Shown piece by piece: positions 35,830 through 44,868 of a DNA stretch of 62,300 bases. The notes under the pieces were generated by a model. It ran no database searches. It was given only the letters and a program-made list of their open reading frames with translations, and was not told where the DNA came from. Numbering within the stretch: the first letter of the stretch is position 1; the number at the start of each line of letters is the position of its first letter. The position numbers and the translations under genes are program-made. Source of the stretch: DASPSR01 sp035498715 (GTDB taxonomy: Bacteria; Nitrospirota; UBA9217); the NCBI GenBank assembly GCA_035498715.1, contig DATJZV010000135.1, forward strand, positions 1-62,300. Direction: 5' to 3'.

Positions 35830-36099
35830 CTATTCCTTCTCTCCGAACTTATCTTTAAAAAGCTTTTCGAGCCCTGCAACGGCCTTCTCTTCATCATCAC
35901 CATGCACCTGAAGCATAATACTGCTCCCTTTGGCAGCAGCAAGCATCATGATTCCCATAATGCTCTTCCCGTCAACTTCGAGTCCGTCCTTAATCAGCAT
36001 TATTTTGGAAGAGTATACGCTCGCAGATTTCACGATCTGCGCGGCGGCTCTTGCATGGAGGCCGAGTTTGTTTTCGATTAACAGTTCTTTTTCCTTCAT
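35830..36099 (-). CDS. ptsH: HPr phosphocarrier protein
   Basis: HPr carries phosphate from Enzyme I to the sugar-specific EII proteins. The 89-residue protein has the active-site histidine in LGLHARAAAQIV and the regulatory serine in KSIMGIMML, the site phosphorylated by HPr kinase, whose gene is in the same cluster. GGAGGAG precedes the ATG, which overlaps the EIID stop in a TAATG junction. Confidence 0.96.
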   Translation of the reverse strand: MKEKELLIENKLGLHARAAAQIVKSASVYSSKIMLIKDGLEVDGKSIMGIMMLAAAKGSSIMLQVHGDDEEKAVAGLEKLFKDKFGEKE

Positions 36100-36878
36100 T
36101 AAATAACTCCTCCGTAAGCCAGTGCGAGGCAGAGAGCGGCAAGCCCAAGCATGAGTTTTACTGGTGAGCCCCCCCTTCTTAAAATCGCAACCAGAATAAG
36201 GGTCGCCAATAACCCAGCAGCGGCCGAAACAGCACCGGGAAGAGGAAGGGCCATCCTGAATTCCCGTCGCCAGGTGGGAAGCATACCCAGAATGCCTCCC
36301 AGGACCGTAAGCGAAACCGCCTTGAACAATTTTGCCATCTTCGTTAAATGGTAGTGAGCTATGAGCTCCGCAGTATCACCGGCGCTCATAAATCCATGGA
36401 ACAGCATCTCTGCCCTCAGCCCTATATGGACAATGTTGTACAGTACCAGAAAAACGATTGGCGCCCACCAGGCATTGGCCATCAGCAGGGAAACCGCTAC
36501 GACGGCGGAAAACGGTTTAAGCGCACCCCAAAAAAAGCTATCGCCGAGTGCACCGAGTGGAGCCATCAGAGCGGTCTTCAGACTTGAGATGTCAGCGGAA
36601 CTGCTCCGGCCCGAGACCCGGTCCTGCTCCATCCGTGCTACAGCACCAAGGATGAACGAAGCAAGGTACGGCTGCGTGTTGAAATACTCCATATGGGCCC
36701 TGAGCCGGGACTCATATTCTGCCTGATCAGGATAAAGCTTTCTGAGCACGGGCTGGATGGCATAGGCAAAACCCAGCGACTGCATGTGGTCAAAGCTCCA
36801 TGATGCCTGGATCAGAAAAGACTTCCAGAAGACCTTGATCATCTCGGAGGTTTTCACCTTGTTGCCTTCATCGTTCAC
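36099..36878 (-). CDS. mannose-family PTS EIID
   Basis: EIID is one of the two membrane subunits of mannose-type PTS permeases. The protein has QASWSFDHMQSLGFAYAIQPVL, HMEYFNTQPYLASFILGAV, the MAPLGALGDSFFWGALKP block and a hydrophobic C-terminal domain with about three to four membrane segments. I chose the GTG at 36878, overlapping the EIIC end by 11 bp and following GGGGG; an ATG at 36842 (MIKVFWKSF) is a possible alternative. HPr overlaps its stop by one base. Length is slightly below the usual 270-300. Confidence 0.92.
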   Translation of the reverse strand: MNDEGNKVKTSEMIKVFWKSFLIQASWSFDHMQSLGFAYAIQPVLRKLYPDQAEYESRLRAHMEYFNTQPYLASFILGAVARMEQDRVSGRSSSADISSLKTALMAPLGALGDSFFWGALKPFSAVVAVSLLMANAWWAPIVFLVLYNIVHIGLRAEMLFHGFMSAGDTAELIAHYHLTKMAKLFKAVSLTVLGGILGMLPTWRREFRMALPLPGAVSAAAGLLATLILVAILRRGGSPVKLMLGLAALCLALAYGGVI

Positions 36879-37641
36879 TGAGCCGAACCCCCAATAGACC
36901 GGCAAGGATGACAAGAACACTCACACTCAGCGCCGGGACATGAATAAACTGTGTGAATACTGTCGCTGTCACAAAACCCATGAGCAGAAAAAGGTCGAGC
37001 GTTCTTGTCGACAGCTTACGCGCCACCAAAGCAGCACCAAGAAGGGGCAGAAGTTTCACGAACAAAGCCATGGCGCTGTGAAATTGTTTCGGCATGCGTG
37101 CGAACAGAAGCAGGGCAGCAAGCCCTGCAGGCATCACGATCAGATAGATAATGAATGATTTCATGAAAAAGACTACGAGCCCCGAAAGGTGTGCCAATGC
37201 AAGTTTACGGCTGACATCTTCCCCCGGCGCTGCAAGGGCATACTCTGCTAGCCCTGAGTTCTGCTTTCTCGCGATCACATCAATCATCATGGTCAGCGGA
37301 ACGATCACGGTCGTCAGCAAAATGCTGAACCCGATGACGTCAGGCAAAGCAGTGCCTCCACTGCCGATGACGGCAATGGCTGTGGCCGATACGGCTCCGA
37401 TGGAAGCATCGGCCGGAACAAACGTGCCTATCGGCGCATCGAGTACCCAGATGAGTTCGAGCACGGCTCCGATGACAAGACCCGTAGTAACATCTCCAAG
37501 CATCCAGCCCGTAATAGGAGCGGCGACAATGGGCTGGGAGACCATGAACTGTCCCGCGGCAGTTCTGTCGAGACCTATAATTCCGCCAACAAAAGCTACT
37601 CCGACAATGGAAAGGACTATATGAAAATCGAAGGCAATCAT
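36868..37641 (-). CDS. mannose-family PTS EIIC
   Basis: EIIC forms the transport channel with EIID. The 257-residue protein has about seven to eight membrane segments and the family motifs GLDRTAAGQFMVSQPIVAAP, TGLVIGAVLELIWVLDAPIG and VPADASIGAVSATAI. The four-protein mannose-type set is thus complete here. The sugar cannot be told from sequence. EIIB ends 71 bp upstream. Confidence 0.92.
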   Translation of the reverse strand: MIAFDFHIVLSIVGVAFVGGIIGLDRTAAGQFMVSQPIVAAPITGWMLGDVTTGLVIGAVLELIWVLDAPIGTFVPADASIGAVSATAIAVIGSGGTALPDVIGFSILLTTVIVPLTMMIDVIARKQNSGLAEYALAAPGEDVSRKLALAHLSGLVVFFMKSFIIYLIVMPAGLAALLLFARMPKQFHSAMALFVKLLPLLGAALVARKLSTRTLDLFLLMGFVTATVFTQFIHVPALSVSVLVILAGLLGVRLSER

Positions 37642-37712
37642 GTTTGCGAACGCGACGTCACTCCTCAGAAAGCATCCCTTTCTCTCCCGTTCCGTTTTCT
37701 CCCAGCAGGCAG

Positions 37713-38210
37713 TTACGGCTTCTCCGCAAGATGGCAGGCCTTGAACACTTTGTCAAGCAGCAGCGGCCTCTGTGTTGGGACCGTCTGGATATCAACCCTG
37801 ATGCCCCTAGCAGTAATCTCCCTGAGCGCATCAAGGTCAATGTCATCGACCGCGAGCACATCCAAGAGCTTGCGCTTTCCCTGCACATAATGCATTCCGC
37901 CGATGTTCAGCGCCCGACAATCAAGGCCTGACTTCAGCGCTCGGAGGACATCAGAAGGGTTCGAGAAAAGCAAGATGACCCGTTCGGTGTCGAACGCTGA
38001 AGTGTGAAGTTGAGCACAGACATCTTCCACACTGCCGATAGCGACCTTCAGTCCCTGCGGAACGGAGATTTCCATGATAGACTTCTGGAGCGCGTTCGCC
38101 GCGACGTGGTCATCGGCAACCATAATGCAGGTCGCTTTCAGGAAATTCACCCACCCCTCCACCACCTGCCCGTGGATCAGGCGGTCGTCTATACGGGCGA
38201 TGACTATCAT
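37713..38210 (-). CDS. mannose-family PTS EIIB
   Basis: EIIB receives phosphate from EIIA on a histidine and gives it to the sugar. The 165-residue protein starts MIVIARIDDRLIHGQVVEGW; the histidine in RLIHGQV is the active site. FSNPSDVLRAL and NIGGMHYVQGKRKL are also family blocks. It follows EIIA by 6 bp. Confidence 0.94.
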   Translation of the reverse strand: MIVIARIDDRLIHGQVVEGWVNFLKATCIMVADDHVAANALQKSIMEISVPQGLKVAIGSVEDVCAQLHTSAFDTERVILLFSNPSDVLRALKSGLDCRALNIGGMHYVQGKRKLLDVLAVDDIDLDALREITARGIRVDIQTVPTQRPLLLDKVFKACHLAEKP

Positions 38211-38216
38211 CTGAAA

Positions 38217-38618
38217 TTATTTCCTCCCCTTCAGAATCTGGCTCGCGATCACAATACTCTTCTGCGCAGCCTCCTGCACAAGTTTCGCGAGCTCCGGCAG
38301 CGGTTTTTCATCCCGGTGGTTCGCAAATTTTATCATCATCGAAAGGTTGACGCCGGTTACAACCTCAACAGTCTCGCCGAGAAACGCGAGGGAGATATTC
38401 GATGGGGTCCCGCCAAACATATCGGTAAACAGCATGACGCCTTTCTTCCGGTCAACTTTCTTTATGGCGTTCTGTATTTCGTCCCGGAGGATTTCAGGCG
38501 CGCTCTCCTGCTTTACGCTGACCGCTGCAACCGCATCAATCTTTCCTACGATCATCTCGGCGGCCTTTACCAGCTCAACGCCCATGTCTTCATGACATAC
38601 CACCACCAGTCCGATCAT
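38217..38618 (-). CDS. mannose-family PTS EIIA
   Basis: This 133-residue EIIA domain is phosphorylated by HPr on the histidine in VVVCHEDMG (H9). The FTDMFGGTPSNISL block is a family signature. AAGGAGAAGGG precedes the ATG. It stands alone rather than fused to EIIB as in E. coli ManX. It is 116 bp downstream of rapZ. Confidence 0.94.
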   Translation of the reverse strand: MIGLVVVCHEDMGVELVKAAEMIVGKIDAVAAVSVKQESAPEILRDEIQNAIKKVDRKKGVMLFTDMFGGTPSNISLAFLGETVEVVTGVNLSMMIKFANHRDEKPLPELAKLVQEAAQKSIVIASQILKGRK

Positions 38619-38734
38619 TCCCTTCTCCTTTCGGAAGAGCCAAGAGAGTCTATGGAGACTAACAGGTCCGTAGAGGCAAAAAGACCTTTTTTACTCAGAG
38701 CGGTCTTGAGATGCCAAGAACGCAAGAGATTCTC

Positions 38735-39598
38735 TCAGACTCCTATATCCCGATGCTTGACGTTGACCTCGTAGCCGGCCTGTCTGAGCAGCTCCGCAAT
38801 CATAAGGGAGAGCGCAACCGAACGATGCCTCCCGCCGGTACACCCGAATCCTATCGTGAGATAGCTCTTTCCCTCGCTCCGGTAACGGGGCAAAAGATAC
38901 TCAAGAAAGGCAAAAAGTCTGGACAAAAACTCCCGTGAGTCAGGCTTCTCCATAATATAGTCCCTGATCCTTGCGTCCTCACCCGTATACGGTTTCAGTT
39001 CAGGCACAAAATTGGGATTCGGCAGGAACCGCAGGTCGAACATCAAGTCCAAATCATACGGCACGCCGTACTTATACCCGAAGGTGACAATAGTGACCAC
39101 CATGGGCCTGCCTGCGCCCCCCCAGGAATAGTGACGTTCCACTGCCTGCCTTAAATCGTGGACCGTATAATCCGATGTGTCGATGATCCGGTCAGCCAGC
39201 TTTTTAACTTCACCGAGAACCGCCCTCTCATTTCGTATACCGTCGATGAGGGGGGTAGTCCCACGCGCGAGAGGGTGAGGCCTCCGCGTCTCGCTGAAAC
39301 GGCGTACCAAGGTCTGATCGGATGCATCGAGAAAAAGGATCTCGATCGCACGGCCACCCTCCTTGAGCGAGGAGTAGAGGGCAGGGAGCCGTTCCGGGAA
39401 GCCCTTCTCCCTGGTATCGATGCCGATAGCGGAATACAGCACATCTTCGGCCCCTTGCGCAAACTCGACGAATGCCGAGAGAAGCACGAGTGGAAGATTG
39501 TCAACACAGTAAAATCCCATATCCTCGAACGCCTTCAGCGCCGCGCTCCGACCTGACCCTGAAAGTCCTGTGACAACCACCGTGCGTGTCTGTATCAT
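38735..39598 (-). CDS. rapZ: RNase adapter/nucleotide-binding protein RapZ
   Basis: RapZ is a P-loop protein with a C-terminal sensor domain; in enterobacteria it guides RNase E to the GlmZ sRNA and links cell-wall precursor level to glmS. The 287-residue protein has Walker A GLSGSGRSAA, FYCVDNLP, the RRPHPL block, DTSDYTVHDLR, FGYKYGVPYDLDLMFDLRFLPNP and TIGFGCTGGRHRSV. The P-loop lysine of GxxGxGKS reads R here (GSGRS). Its ATG overlaps the hprK stop (ATGA). GlmZ-like RNA was not looked for successfully; in most phyla the role is unproven. Confidence 0.95.
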   Translation of the reverse strand: MIQTRTVVVTGLSGSGRSAALKAFEDMGFYCVDNLPLVLLSAFVEFAQGAEDVLYSAIGIDTREKGFPERLPALYSSLKEGGRAIEILFLDASDQTLVRRFSETRRPHPLARGTTPLIDGIRNERAVLGEVKKLADRIIDTSDYTVHDLRQAVERHYSWGGAGRPMVVTIVTFGYKYGVPYDLDLMFDLRFLPNPNFVPELKPYTGEDARIRDYIMEKPDSREFLSRLFAFLEYLLPRYRSEGKSYLTIGFGCTGGRHRSVALSLMIAELLRQAGYEVNVKHRDIGV

Positions 39599-40479
39599 CC
39601 GGCAAGCCTCTTCCTGAGTTTTCTATTAATTTCTCTCGCCGTGTAGATCCCTTTGTTTTTGAGCATCTGGTTCCTTGCTGCTACCTCGATAAGCGTTGCC
39701 ATGTTCCGCCCTGTTTTTACCGGCAGTCTGAGATAGGGCAGATTGACACCAAGGAGTTTATAGCGCCGTTCACGCAGTCCGATGAGACTGTAGTGGTGTC
39801 CCCTTTTCCATTCCTCAAGTTCCACCACCAGCCCAATCATGCAGGAGCTTACAGTTGCCGACTCGCCGTATAAGGCACGAATATCGATGATACCGAGTCC
39901 CCTGATCTGCAGAAGGTCGGCTCCCATGTCCGTAGCATGGCCGCTTATTTCATTGCTGGTCTTTTCGAGGATGACCATGTCGTCGGCAGCAAGCTTATGG
40001 CCTCGAAGCACAAGATCAAGTGCTGCTTCGCTTTTCCCGATGGCGCTCTCACCGATAATGAGTGTACCGAGACCGAAGATCTCTACAAGCACGCCGTGGA
40101 GGCTGATTTGCGGCGTAAGTTTTGATGCGATCAGACGGGCCACTTTCGAGACATTTCCGGTCTTGAGCACGGCAATTGCCTCAGCCGCTGCTTTATCGAG
40201 GAGTTCCTTACAGACGGTTCGGCTGCTCACGATGATGCAGGCGGGTTTCTGGCGTACTATGGCACGGATGAGACGCATCCGTTCCTGTTTCGGAAGCGAG
40301 CAGAGGTAGGCCGTCTGGCGCGGGAGAAGATGAACAACGCTCGATGACATACCTCTCCAGGAAAGAGGAGAAGAAAGATCAGGCGTACACACCTGCGGCG
40401 ACGCCACCTCTCTGTCAAGTCCGGAACCACCGGCAAGCACTGTTGTCTTTCCCGCCACCTCTTTTACAGTAACATTCAT
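39595..40479 (-). CDS. hprK: HPr kinase/phosphorylase
   Basis: HprK phosphorylates and dephosphorylates the regulatory serine of HPr. The 294-residue protein has an N-terminal domain, Walker A GESAIGKSE, RGHKLAADDMV and QIRGLGIIDI (family signature near ExRGLGIINV). Most HprK proteins read GxSGxGKSE; here alanine replaces the second glycine, which is tolerated in P-loops. It overlaps ptsN upstream and rapZ downstream by 4 bp each, so all three are probably co-translated. Confidence 0.95.
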   Translation of the reverse strand: MNVTVKEVAGKTTVLAGGSGLDREVASPQVCTPDLSSPLSWRGMSSSVVHLLPRQTAYLCSLPKQERMRLIRAIVRQKPACIIVSSRTVCKELLDKAAAEAIAVLKTGNVSKVARLIASKLTPQISLHGVLVEIFGLGTLIIGESAIGKSEAALDLVLRGHKLAADDMVILEKTSNEISGHATDMGADLLQIRGLGIIDIRALYGESATVSSCMIGLVVELEEWKRGHHYSLIGLRERRYKLLGVNLPYLRLPVKTGRNMATLIEVAARNQMLKNKGIYTAREINRKLRKRLAG

Positions 40480-40952
40480 TTCTGAGGGTAGTTGCTGTCC
40501 GCTTCGTATATCAGTCTTTTGAGTTCCTGCCGATCAGATGTGCGTTTCAGGTTTTCCCGTAAAACCGGATTCTTCAGCATGCGGGTAATACGCGCGAGGG
40601 CCTTCAGGAGGTCTCCCGGCTTATTGTCGGGCGCCACTAACAGAAAAAAGAGGTACACGGGTTTTGCATCAAGAGACTGGAAATCAACCCCCTGGCTGGA
40701 TCTACCGAACGCTACGACCATATTGCTGATAAAACTGAATCTCCCGTGCGGGATAGCAACGCCGTCGCCGATACCGGTGCTGTCGCGCGACTCACGCTCG
40801 AGAAGGACACGGACAAGAGCTTCTGTATCTGTTACCCTGCCCGTTGCCTGGAGGATCCCGGCAAATTCGCGAATTACCCCGATCTTGTCGGTTGCCTTGA
40901 TTTCTGCGATAACCAAGTCGTCCTGTAGCAGATCTCCGATAATCTTGTCCAT
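40476..40952 (-). CDS. ptsN: EIIA-Ntr type PTS protein
   Basis: This 158-residue PTS EIIA type-2 protein has the active-site histidine in GDGVAIPHGRF. It resembles EIIA-Ntr, which regulates potassium and nitrogen functions and is often next to rpoN, as here. The FLLVAPDNKPGDLLKALARI block is conserved. It lies 12 bp after hpf. Confidence 0.94.
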   Translation of the reverse strand: MDKIIGDLLQDDLVIAEIKATDKIGVIREFAGILQATGRVTDTEALVRVLLERESRDSTGIGDGVAIPHGRFSFISNMVVAFGRSSQGVDFQSLDAKPVYLFFLLVAPDNKPGDLLKALARITRMLKNPVLRENLKRTSDRQELKRLIYEADSNYPQK

Positions 40953-40964
40953 CCCGCAGATCCT

Positions 40965-41495
40965 TTAAACCGCGGGCTCGATCAGGCCGACATTCCCGTC
41001 TTTTCTCTTATAAATAACATTGATATGCCCGCTACCGATGTTCGAAAATATGAAAAAGTCCTTGTCAAGAAGCTCCATTTGCATGACGGCTTCCTCAGGC
41101 AGCATGGGTTTGAGATCAAAGCGCTTGATCTTGATTATTTGCGGAATTCTTTCCTCCTGAGAAGACGGTGATGGAGCGAGCGCCACCGTTTTATTGGTCT
41201 GGTGCTTATGGTCCACCAACTTTTCCTTGTATCGCTTGACCCTCCGTTCAATTTTTTCGACGAGCAGGTCGATTGCAGAATACATTTCCTCGGTTTCTTC
41301 CGAGGCCTGTATCAGCACACCATTCGATTTTATCACGGCTTCCGCTATATGATGGACCTTCTTGACGACCGAAAGGGTAATGACCGCTTGAGAGGTCTTC
41401 GGTAGATACTTTTCCAATCGGCTGAACTTATCCTGCGCGTACTGCTTGAGCGCATCTGTTGCCTCGATGTGTCTTCCTATGACCGTAACCTGCAT
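40965..41495 (-). CDS. hpf: long-form ribosome hibernation promoting factor
   Basis: HPF silences ribosomes in stationary phase. From the ATG at 41495, preceded by AAGGAGG, the protein has 176 residues: an N-terminal S30AE domain (MQVTVIGRHIEATDALKQYA...) and a C-terminal dimerisation domain (KIKRFDLKPMLPEEAVMQMELLDKDFFIFSN, in pieces). The long form joins two 70S ribosomes into 100S particles without RMF. The frame extends upstream to 41528 but without similarity. The rpoN-hpf-ptsN order is common. Confidence 0.95.
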   Translation of the reverse strand: MQVTVIGRHIEATDALKQYAQDKFSRLEKYLPKTSQAVITLSVVKKVHHIAEAVIKSNGVLIQASEETEEMYSAIDLLVEKIERRVKRYKEKLVDHKHQTNKTVALAPSPSSQEERIPQIIKIKRFDLKPMLPEEAVMQMELLDKDFFIFSNIGSGHINVIYKRKDGNVGLIEPAV

Positions 41496-41543
41496 AGCAT
41501 CCTCCTTACCCAATGTTAATATGAGCACATCCTCATGAAGAAC

Positions 41544-43028
41544 CTATCCGATACGCTTCCTCACACTTGTCGGAGGGATTCTGAGCTCCTCGCGGTATTT
41601 CGCAACGGTCCGCCTCGCAATGTCAATTCCCTTTGCCTTCAGGGCATCGACAATCTGCTGATCCTTAAGCGGTGTGGACGGGTCCTCTTCCTTGACCATC
41701 TTCTGGATGACGTCTTTGACCGTCAGGGAAGAGACCTCGGTGCCCGCACCGGCACCAACGGAAAAACCAGTCGTGAAAAAGAACTTCATCGGGAATATGC
41801 CCTGCGGCGTATGCATATACTTGTTCGTCGTCACGCGGCTGATCGTCGATTCGTGCATGCCGATATCCTCGGCGACATCCTTCAGCACCATGGGCTTGAG
41901 ATTGGAGATCCCCTGGTCCAGGAAATCCCGCTGGAACTTGACGAGACTCTCAGCGACCTTGTAGATCGTCTTGCTTCTCTGCTCCATCCCCTTGATGAGC
42001 CACTGTGCAGAGCGTAGCCGCTCCTCGATATACTCTTTGGTGACCTTGTCAACACTCTCCTTGTTGCTGAGGAGCTTCCGGTAATAGGGGTTGATACGCA
42101 CTCGGGGGAGCCCCTCGTCATTGAGCTGCACCACATAACGGTCTTCCACTTTGACCACATAGACGTCCGGCACGACGTAGTTCGTATCGGATGCAAGAAA
42201 CGGCCTGCCGGGCTTCGGTTCCAGTTCGTTGATGATGATCTGCGATGACTCCATCACATCCTGGGGCGTGACGTTGAGAGCCTTCGCAATATTCGGATAT
42301 CTTCTCTTCTCGAGATCCGGGAGGTGGTTCAGGATGATCTTTTCGACAATCGTTCCCTGGAGGTCCAGCTGCTTCACCTGGATAAGCAGACACTCCTGGA
42401 GGTTCCGCGCCCCCACTCCCATGGGATCGAAGCTCTGTACAAGTTCGAGAGCGCGTTCCATGTCCTTTCCTGGGATACCGGATTCAAGGGAAATTTCCTC
42501 AAGGGTGGACCGCAGGTACCCATCATCGTCAATGTTGCCGATGATCCACTCTCCTCCTTTTACCACATTGGGCTCGGACGTAGAAAGCCGGAGCTGCCAC
42601 AGGAGATGATCGCTTAGGGAAGGCAGCTTCGTGAGCGTCTGATCATACGAAGGCAGCTCTTTCTCATCGGCCTCAGTGTAACCGTAATCGCGGCCATCTC
42701 CCAATTCGTTGAGATATTCATCCCACTGGGGACCGACTTCGAGATCGCTCTTGAGCTCCGCAGTCTCTCCCTGTTCCGGTTCATTGCTCTCCGGTACAGA
42801 TTCTCCCGCCGCCGATGCATCAGAATCAGATGTCGACTCCCCCTCGGTCTCCGCGCTCTCATCGGGTGATTCCTGGGCCAGTTCTTCAAGTACTGGATTT
42901 TCAACAAGCTCCTGCGAGATAGACTGCACCAGTTCGAGCCTTGATAGCTGCAGCAGCTTGATGGCCTGCTGTAGTTGGGGCGTCATGATGAGCTTCTGTG
43001 AAAGTTTTAGTTCGAGTCTTGCTTCCAT
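41544..43028 (-). CDS. rpoN: RNA polymerase sigma-54 factor
   Basis: This alternative sigma factor recognises -24/-12 promoters and needs AAA+ activators. The 494-residue protein has the glutamine-rich region I (LKLSQKLIMTPQLQQAIKLLQL), an acidic region II (about 50-110), the core-binding domain and the C-terminal RpoN box ARRTVAKYRE. It is intact. It follows lptB by 48 bp, a usual order. No enhancer-binding protein is encoded in the window. Confidence 0.97.
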   Translation of the reverse strand: MEARLELKLSQKLIMTPQLQQAIKLLQLSRLELVQSISQELVENPVLEELAQESPDESAETEGESTSDSDASAAGESVPESNEPEQGETAELKSDLEVGPQWDEYLNELGDGRDYGYTEADEKELPSYDQTLTKLPSLSDHLLWQLRLSTSEPNVVKGGEWIIGNIDDDGYLRSTLEEISLESGIPGKDMERALELVQSFDPMGVGARNLQECLLIQVKQLDLQGTIVEKIILNHLPDLEKRRYPNIAKALNVTPQDVMESSQIIINELEPKPGRPFLASDTNYVVPDVYVVKVEDRYVVQLNDEGLPRVRINPYYRKLLSNKESVDKVTKEYIEERLRSAQWLIKGMEQRSKTIYKVAESLVKFQRDFLDQGISNLKPMVLKDVAEDIGMHESTISRVTTNKYMHTPQGIFPMKFFFTTGFSVGAGAGTEVSSLTVKDVIQKMVKEEDPSTPLKDQQIVDALKAKGIDIARRTVAKYREELRIPPTSVRKRIG

Positions 43029-43076
43029 ATTATGAGTTGCAGAGAAGAAATTTGAGATTTCGCATGTCCACTTATA

Positions 43077-43802
43077 TTATAACCGGAAAGCCTCGCCCAG
43101 ATAAAATTCTCGAACTCGCGGACTGGCCGTAATCTCCGCTGGTGTCCCTGCTTCGATGATCTTTCCCTCGCTGATGATGTAGGCCCGGTCGGTAATAGCG
43201 AGCGTCTCCCGCACATTATGATCAGTGATCAGGATGCCGATCCCTTTGCTCTTCAAGAGGGAAATGATCCCCTGGATATCCTGAACCGCAAGAGGATCGA
43301 TGCCGGCGAACGGTTCGTCCAGGAGGATGAATTTAGGTGACAGTGTGAGGGCCCGTGCGATTTCAAGGCGTCTCCGTTCTCCCCCCGAGAGCGTATAGGC
43401 TTTGCTGTCCGCGAGGTGCGCTATCCCTAGCTCATGCAAAAGGCTGTCCCTTCGTTCCTCGCGCTCAAGCGCCGACAGGTCCATGGTCTCAAGAATAGCC
43501 ATGAGGTTATCGGCCACGCTGAGTTTCCGGAAAACCGATGGCTCCTGCGGCAGATAGCCGATTCCATCCCGCGCCCTCTGGTGCATTGGCATCTTGGTGA
43601 TGTCTGTACCGTCGAGAAGCACCCTGCCCTTATCTGGCTTCACAAGCCCGACGACCATGTAGAAGGTCGTGGTCTTTCCTGCCCCGTTCGGACCGAGGAG
43701 GCCGACAACTTCCCCATACTTGACCTGGACACTTACTCCTTGGACAATCTTCCTGCCCCGGTAGCTCTTTTCCAGTTTTTTTGCCTCAAGAGCCTGCGTC
43801 AT
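43077..43802 (-). CDS. lptB: LPS export ABC transporter ATP-binding protein
   Basis: LptB is the ATPase that drives LPS extraction from the inner membrane with LptF/LptG. The 241-residue protein has Walker A GPNGAGKTTTFYM, Q-loop GIGYLPQEPSVFRKLSV, signature LSGGERRRLEIARAL, Walker B FILLDEPFAGIDP and ITDHNVRETL. These match LptB closely. lptA lies 9 bp upstream. LptF/LptG genes are elsewhere. Confidence 0.96.
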   Translation of the reverse strand: MTQALEAKKLEKSYRGRKIVQGVSVQVKYGEVVGLLGPNGAGKTTTFYMVVGLVKPDKGRVLLDGTDITKMPMHQRARDGIGYLPQEPSVFRKLSVADNLMAILETMDLSALEREERRDSLLHELGIAHLADSKAYTLSGGERRRLEIARALTLSPKFILLDEPFAGIDPLAVQDIQGIISLLKSKGIGILITDHNVRETLAITDRAYIISEGKIIEAGTPAEITASPRVREFYLGEAFRL

Positions 43803-43811
43803 GCTTCTCGC

Positions 43812-44309
43812 TTATCGTCTCTTCTTGATTTCAACTTGCTTATCTTGGTAGAAGAGGACCTTCCCTCCCTCGACAATACTGCGGTCATCACGCATAAACA
43901 GCGTTATTTTCTCCCCGCCGAGTTGATTTTCGTTCTCTATGATGCGTGCGTCTCCGGTCAAGACGATCTTTTCCTCATGGCTGTCATAGAACGCCTTGTT
44001 CGAATATGCTACCCTGCCTTCCTTCCGCACCACGACGTTGCCGGATGCTTCGATGTCCTTTATGCCCTTCGTTTTAACATCATAAAAAACGACCATCGCA
44101 TCAGAATTGAGCGTCATCCCCTCTTTTTTAAGGGTCACGTCTCCCGTAAACGTCACTTTGTCACCGAGTTTGTCGGCCTGCATGCGCTGAGAGGTGATCA
44201 CGATAGGCTCCCGCTTGCCTTTCTCCGGACCACCATTCACCGGCATGGCCGCAACAAGAACAACAGAAACGATTATGAAGAAGCTATTCCTGAAGAACTG
44301 CTTTAACAT
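43812..44309 (-). CDS. lptA: LPS transport periplasmic protein LptA
   Basis: LptA forms the periplasmic bridge carrying LPS to the outer membrane. The 165-residue protein has a signal peptide (hydrophobic 8-24) and an OstA-type beta-jellyroll (PIVITSQRMQADKLGDKVTFTG, VVRKEGRVAYSNKAFYDSHEEKIVLTGDARI, in pieces). The start lies inside the last codons of lptC, overlapping by 26 bp, which suggests coupling. Confidence 0.9.
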   Translation of the reverse strand: MLKQFFRNSFFIIVSVVLVAAMPVNGGPEKGKREPIVITSQRMQADKLGDKVTFTGDVTLKKEGMTLNSDAMVVFYDVKTKGIKDIEASGNVVVRKEGRVAYSNKAFYDSHEEKIVLTGDARIIENENQLGGEKITLFMRDDRSIVEGGKVLFYQDKQVEIKKRR

Positions 44310-44868
44310 TATTGTTCACGACGATCTTACGCATGTCCACATTCGCCGTCAGTCCACGTCCCTCGAGGTAGATCTCGCTGCCAAGCAGTTTGAAAGGGTC
44401 CGGTGTCAACACAAGGCGATCGCCGGCCTTCCACGTGAGAGAATCTGTCGTGAGAAGATAACCGTCACTCGTAACCACCCTCACATCGCGCGAATCCCGT
44501 CGTATGGATGCATTCCCCGTGACCGTGTCCATAATCCCCACATCCCCGATGAGCGCTGCCTCTTTATTGTCAGGGGTTATAAAAACGATCTCTATATCCT
44601 TCAGCTGTGCTTCTTTATTTGCATCGAGAGTGGCGCTGCGAGAATTCATCCGCCAGGAAACCCTGCCGTTCTCCGATTGTGCAAATCTGAAGCCTTCCAT
44701 GCTCATAAGCAGCCGTGTGCCAGGTGCCGGCTTAAACAGCGTTGGCACGGTAAGATCTGCTTCACGTAGCAGAAGGTAACCGCTATAGAGTAACGCGGCA
44801 ACTATAAGGAATGCGGAAAAGGCTTTGAAAAATTTCCAGTATACCTTCATAACAAATAATAAAGTCAT
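44284..44868 (-). CDS. lptC: LPS export protein LptC
   Basis: LptC is anchored by one N-terminal helix (about 14-32) and passes LPS to LptA. The 194-residue protein shows the beta-strand pattern of the family (MEGFRFAQSENGRVSWRMNSRSATLD region, then GNASIRRDSRDVRVVTSDGYLLTTDSLTW). The ATG at 44868 touches the base of a strong hairpin; the ATG at 44850 may be the real start. Neither has a clear ribosome site. The kdsC gene often found upstream is replaced by a sensor protein. Confidence 0.88.
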   Translation of the reverse strand: MTLLFVMKVYWKFFKAFSAFLIVAALLYSGYLLLREADLTVPTLFKPAPGTRLLMSMEGFRFAQSENGRVSWRMNSRSATLDANKEAQLKDIEIVFITPDNKEAALIGDVGIMDTVTGNASIRRDSRDVRVVTSDGYLLTTDSLTWKAGDRLVLTPDPFKLLGSEIYLEGRGLTANVDMRKIVVNNNVKAVLQE

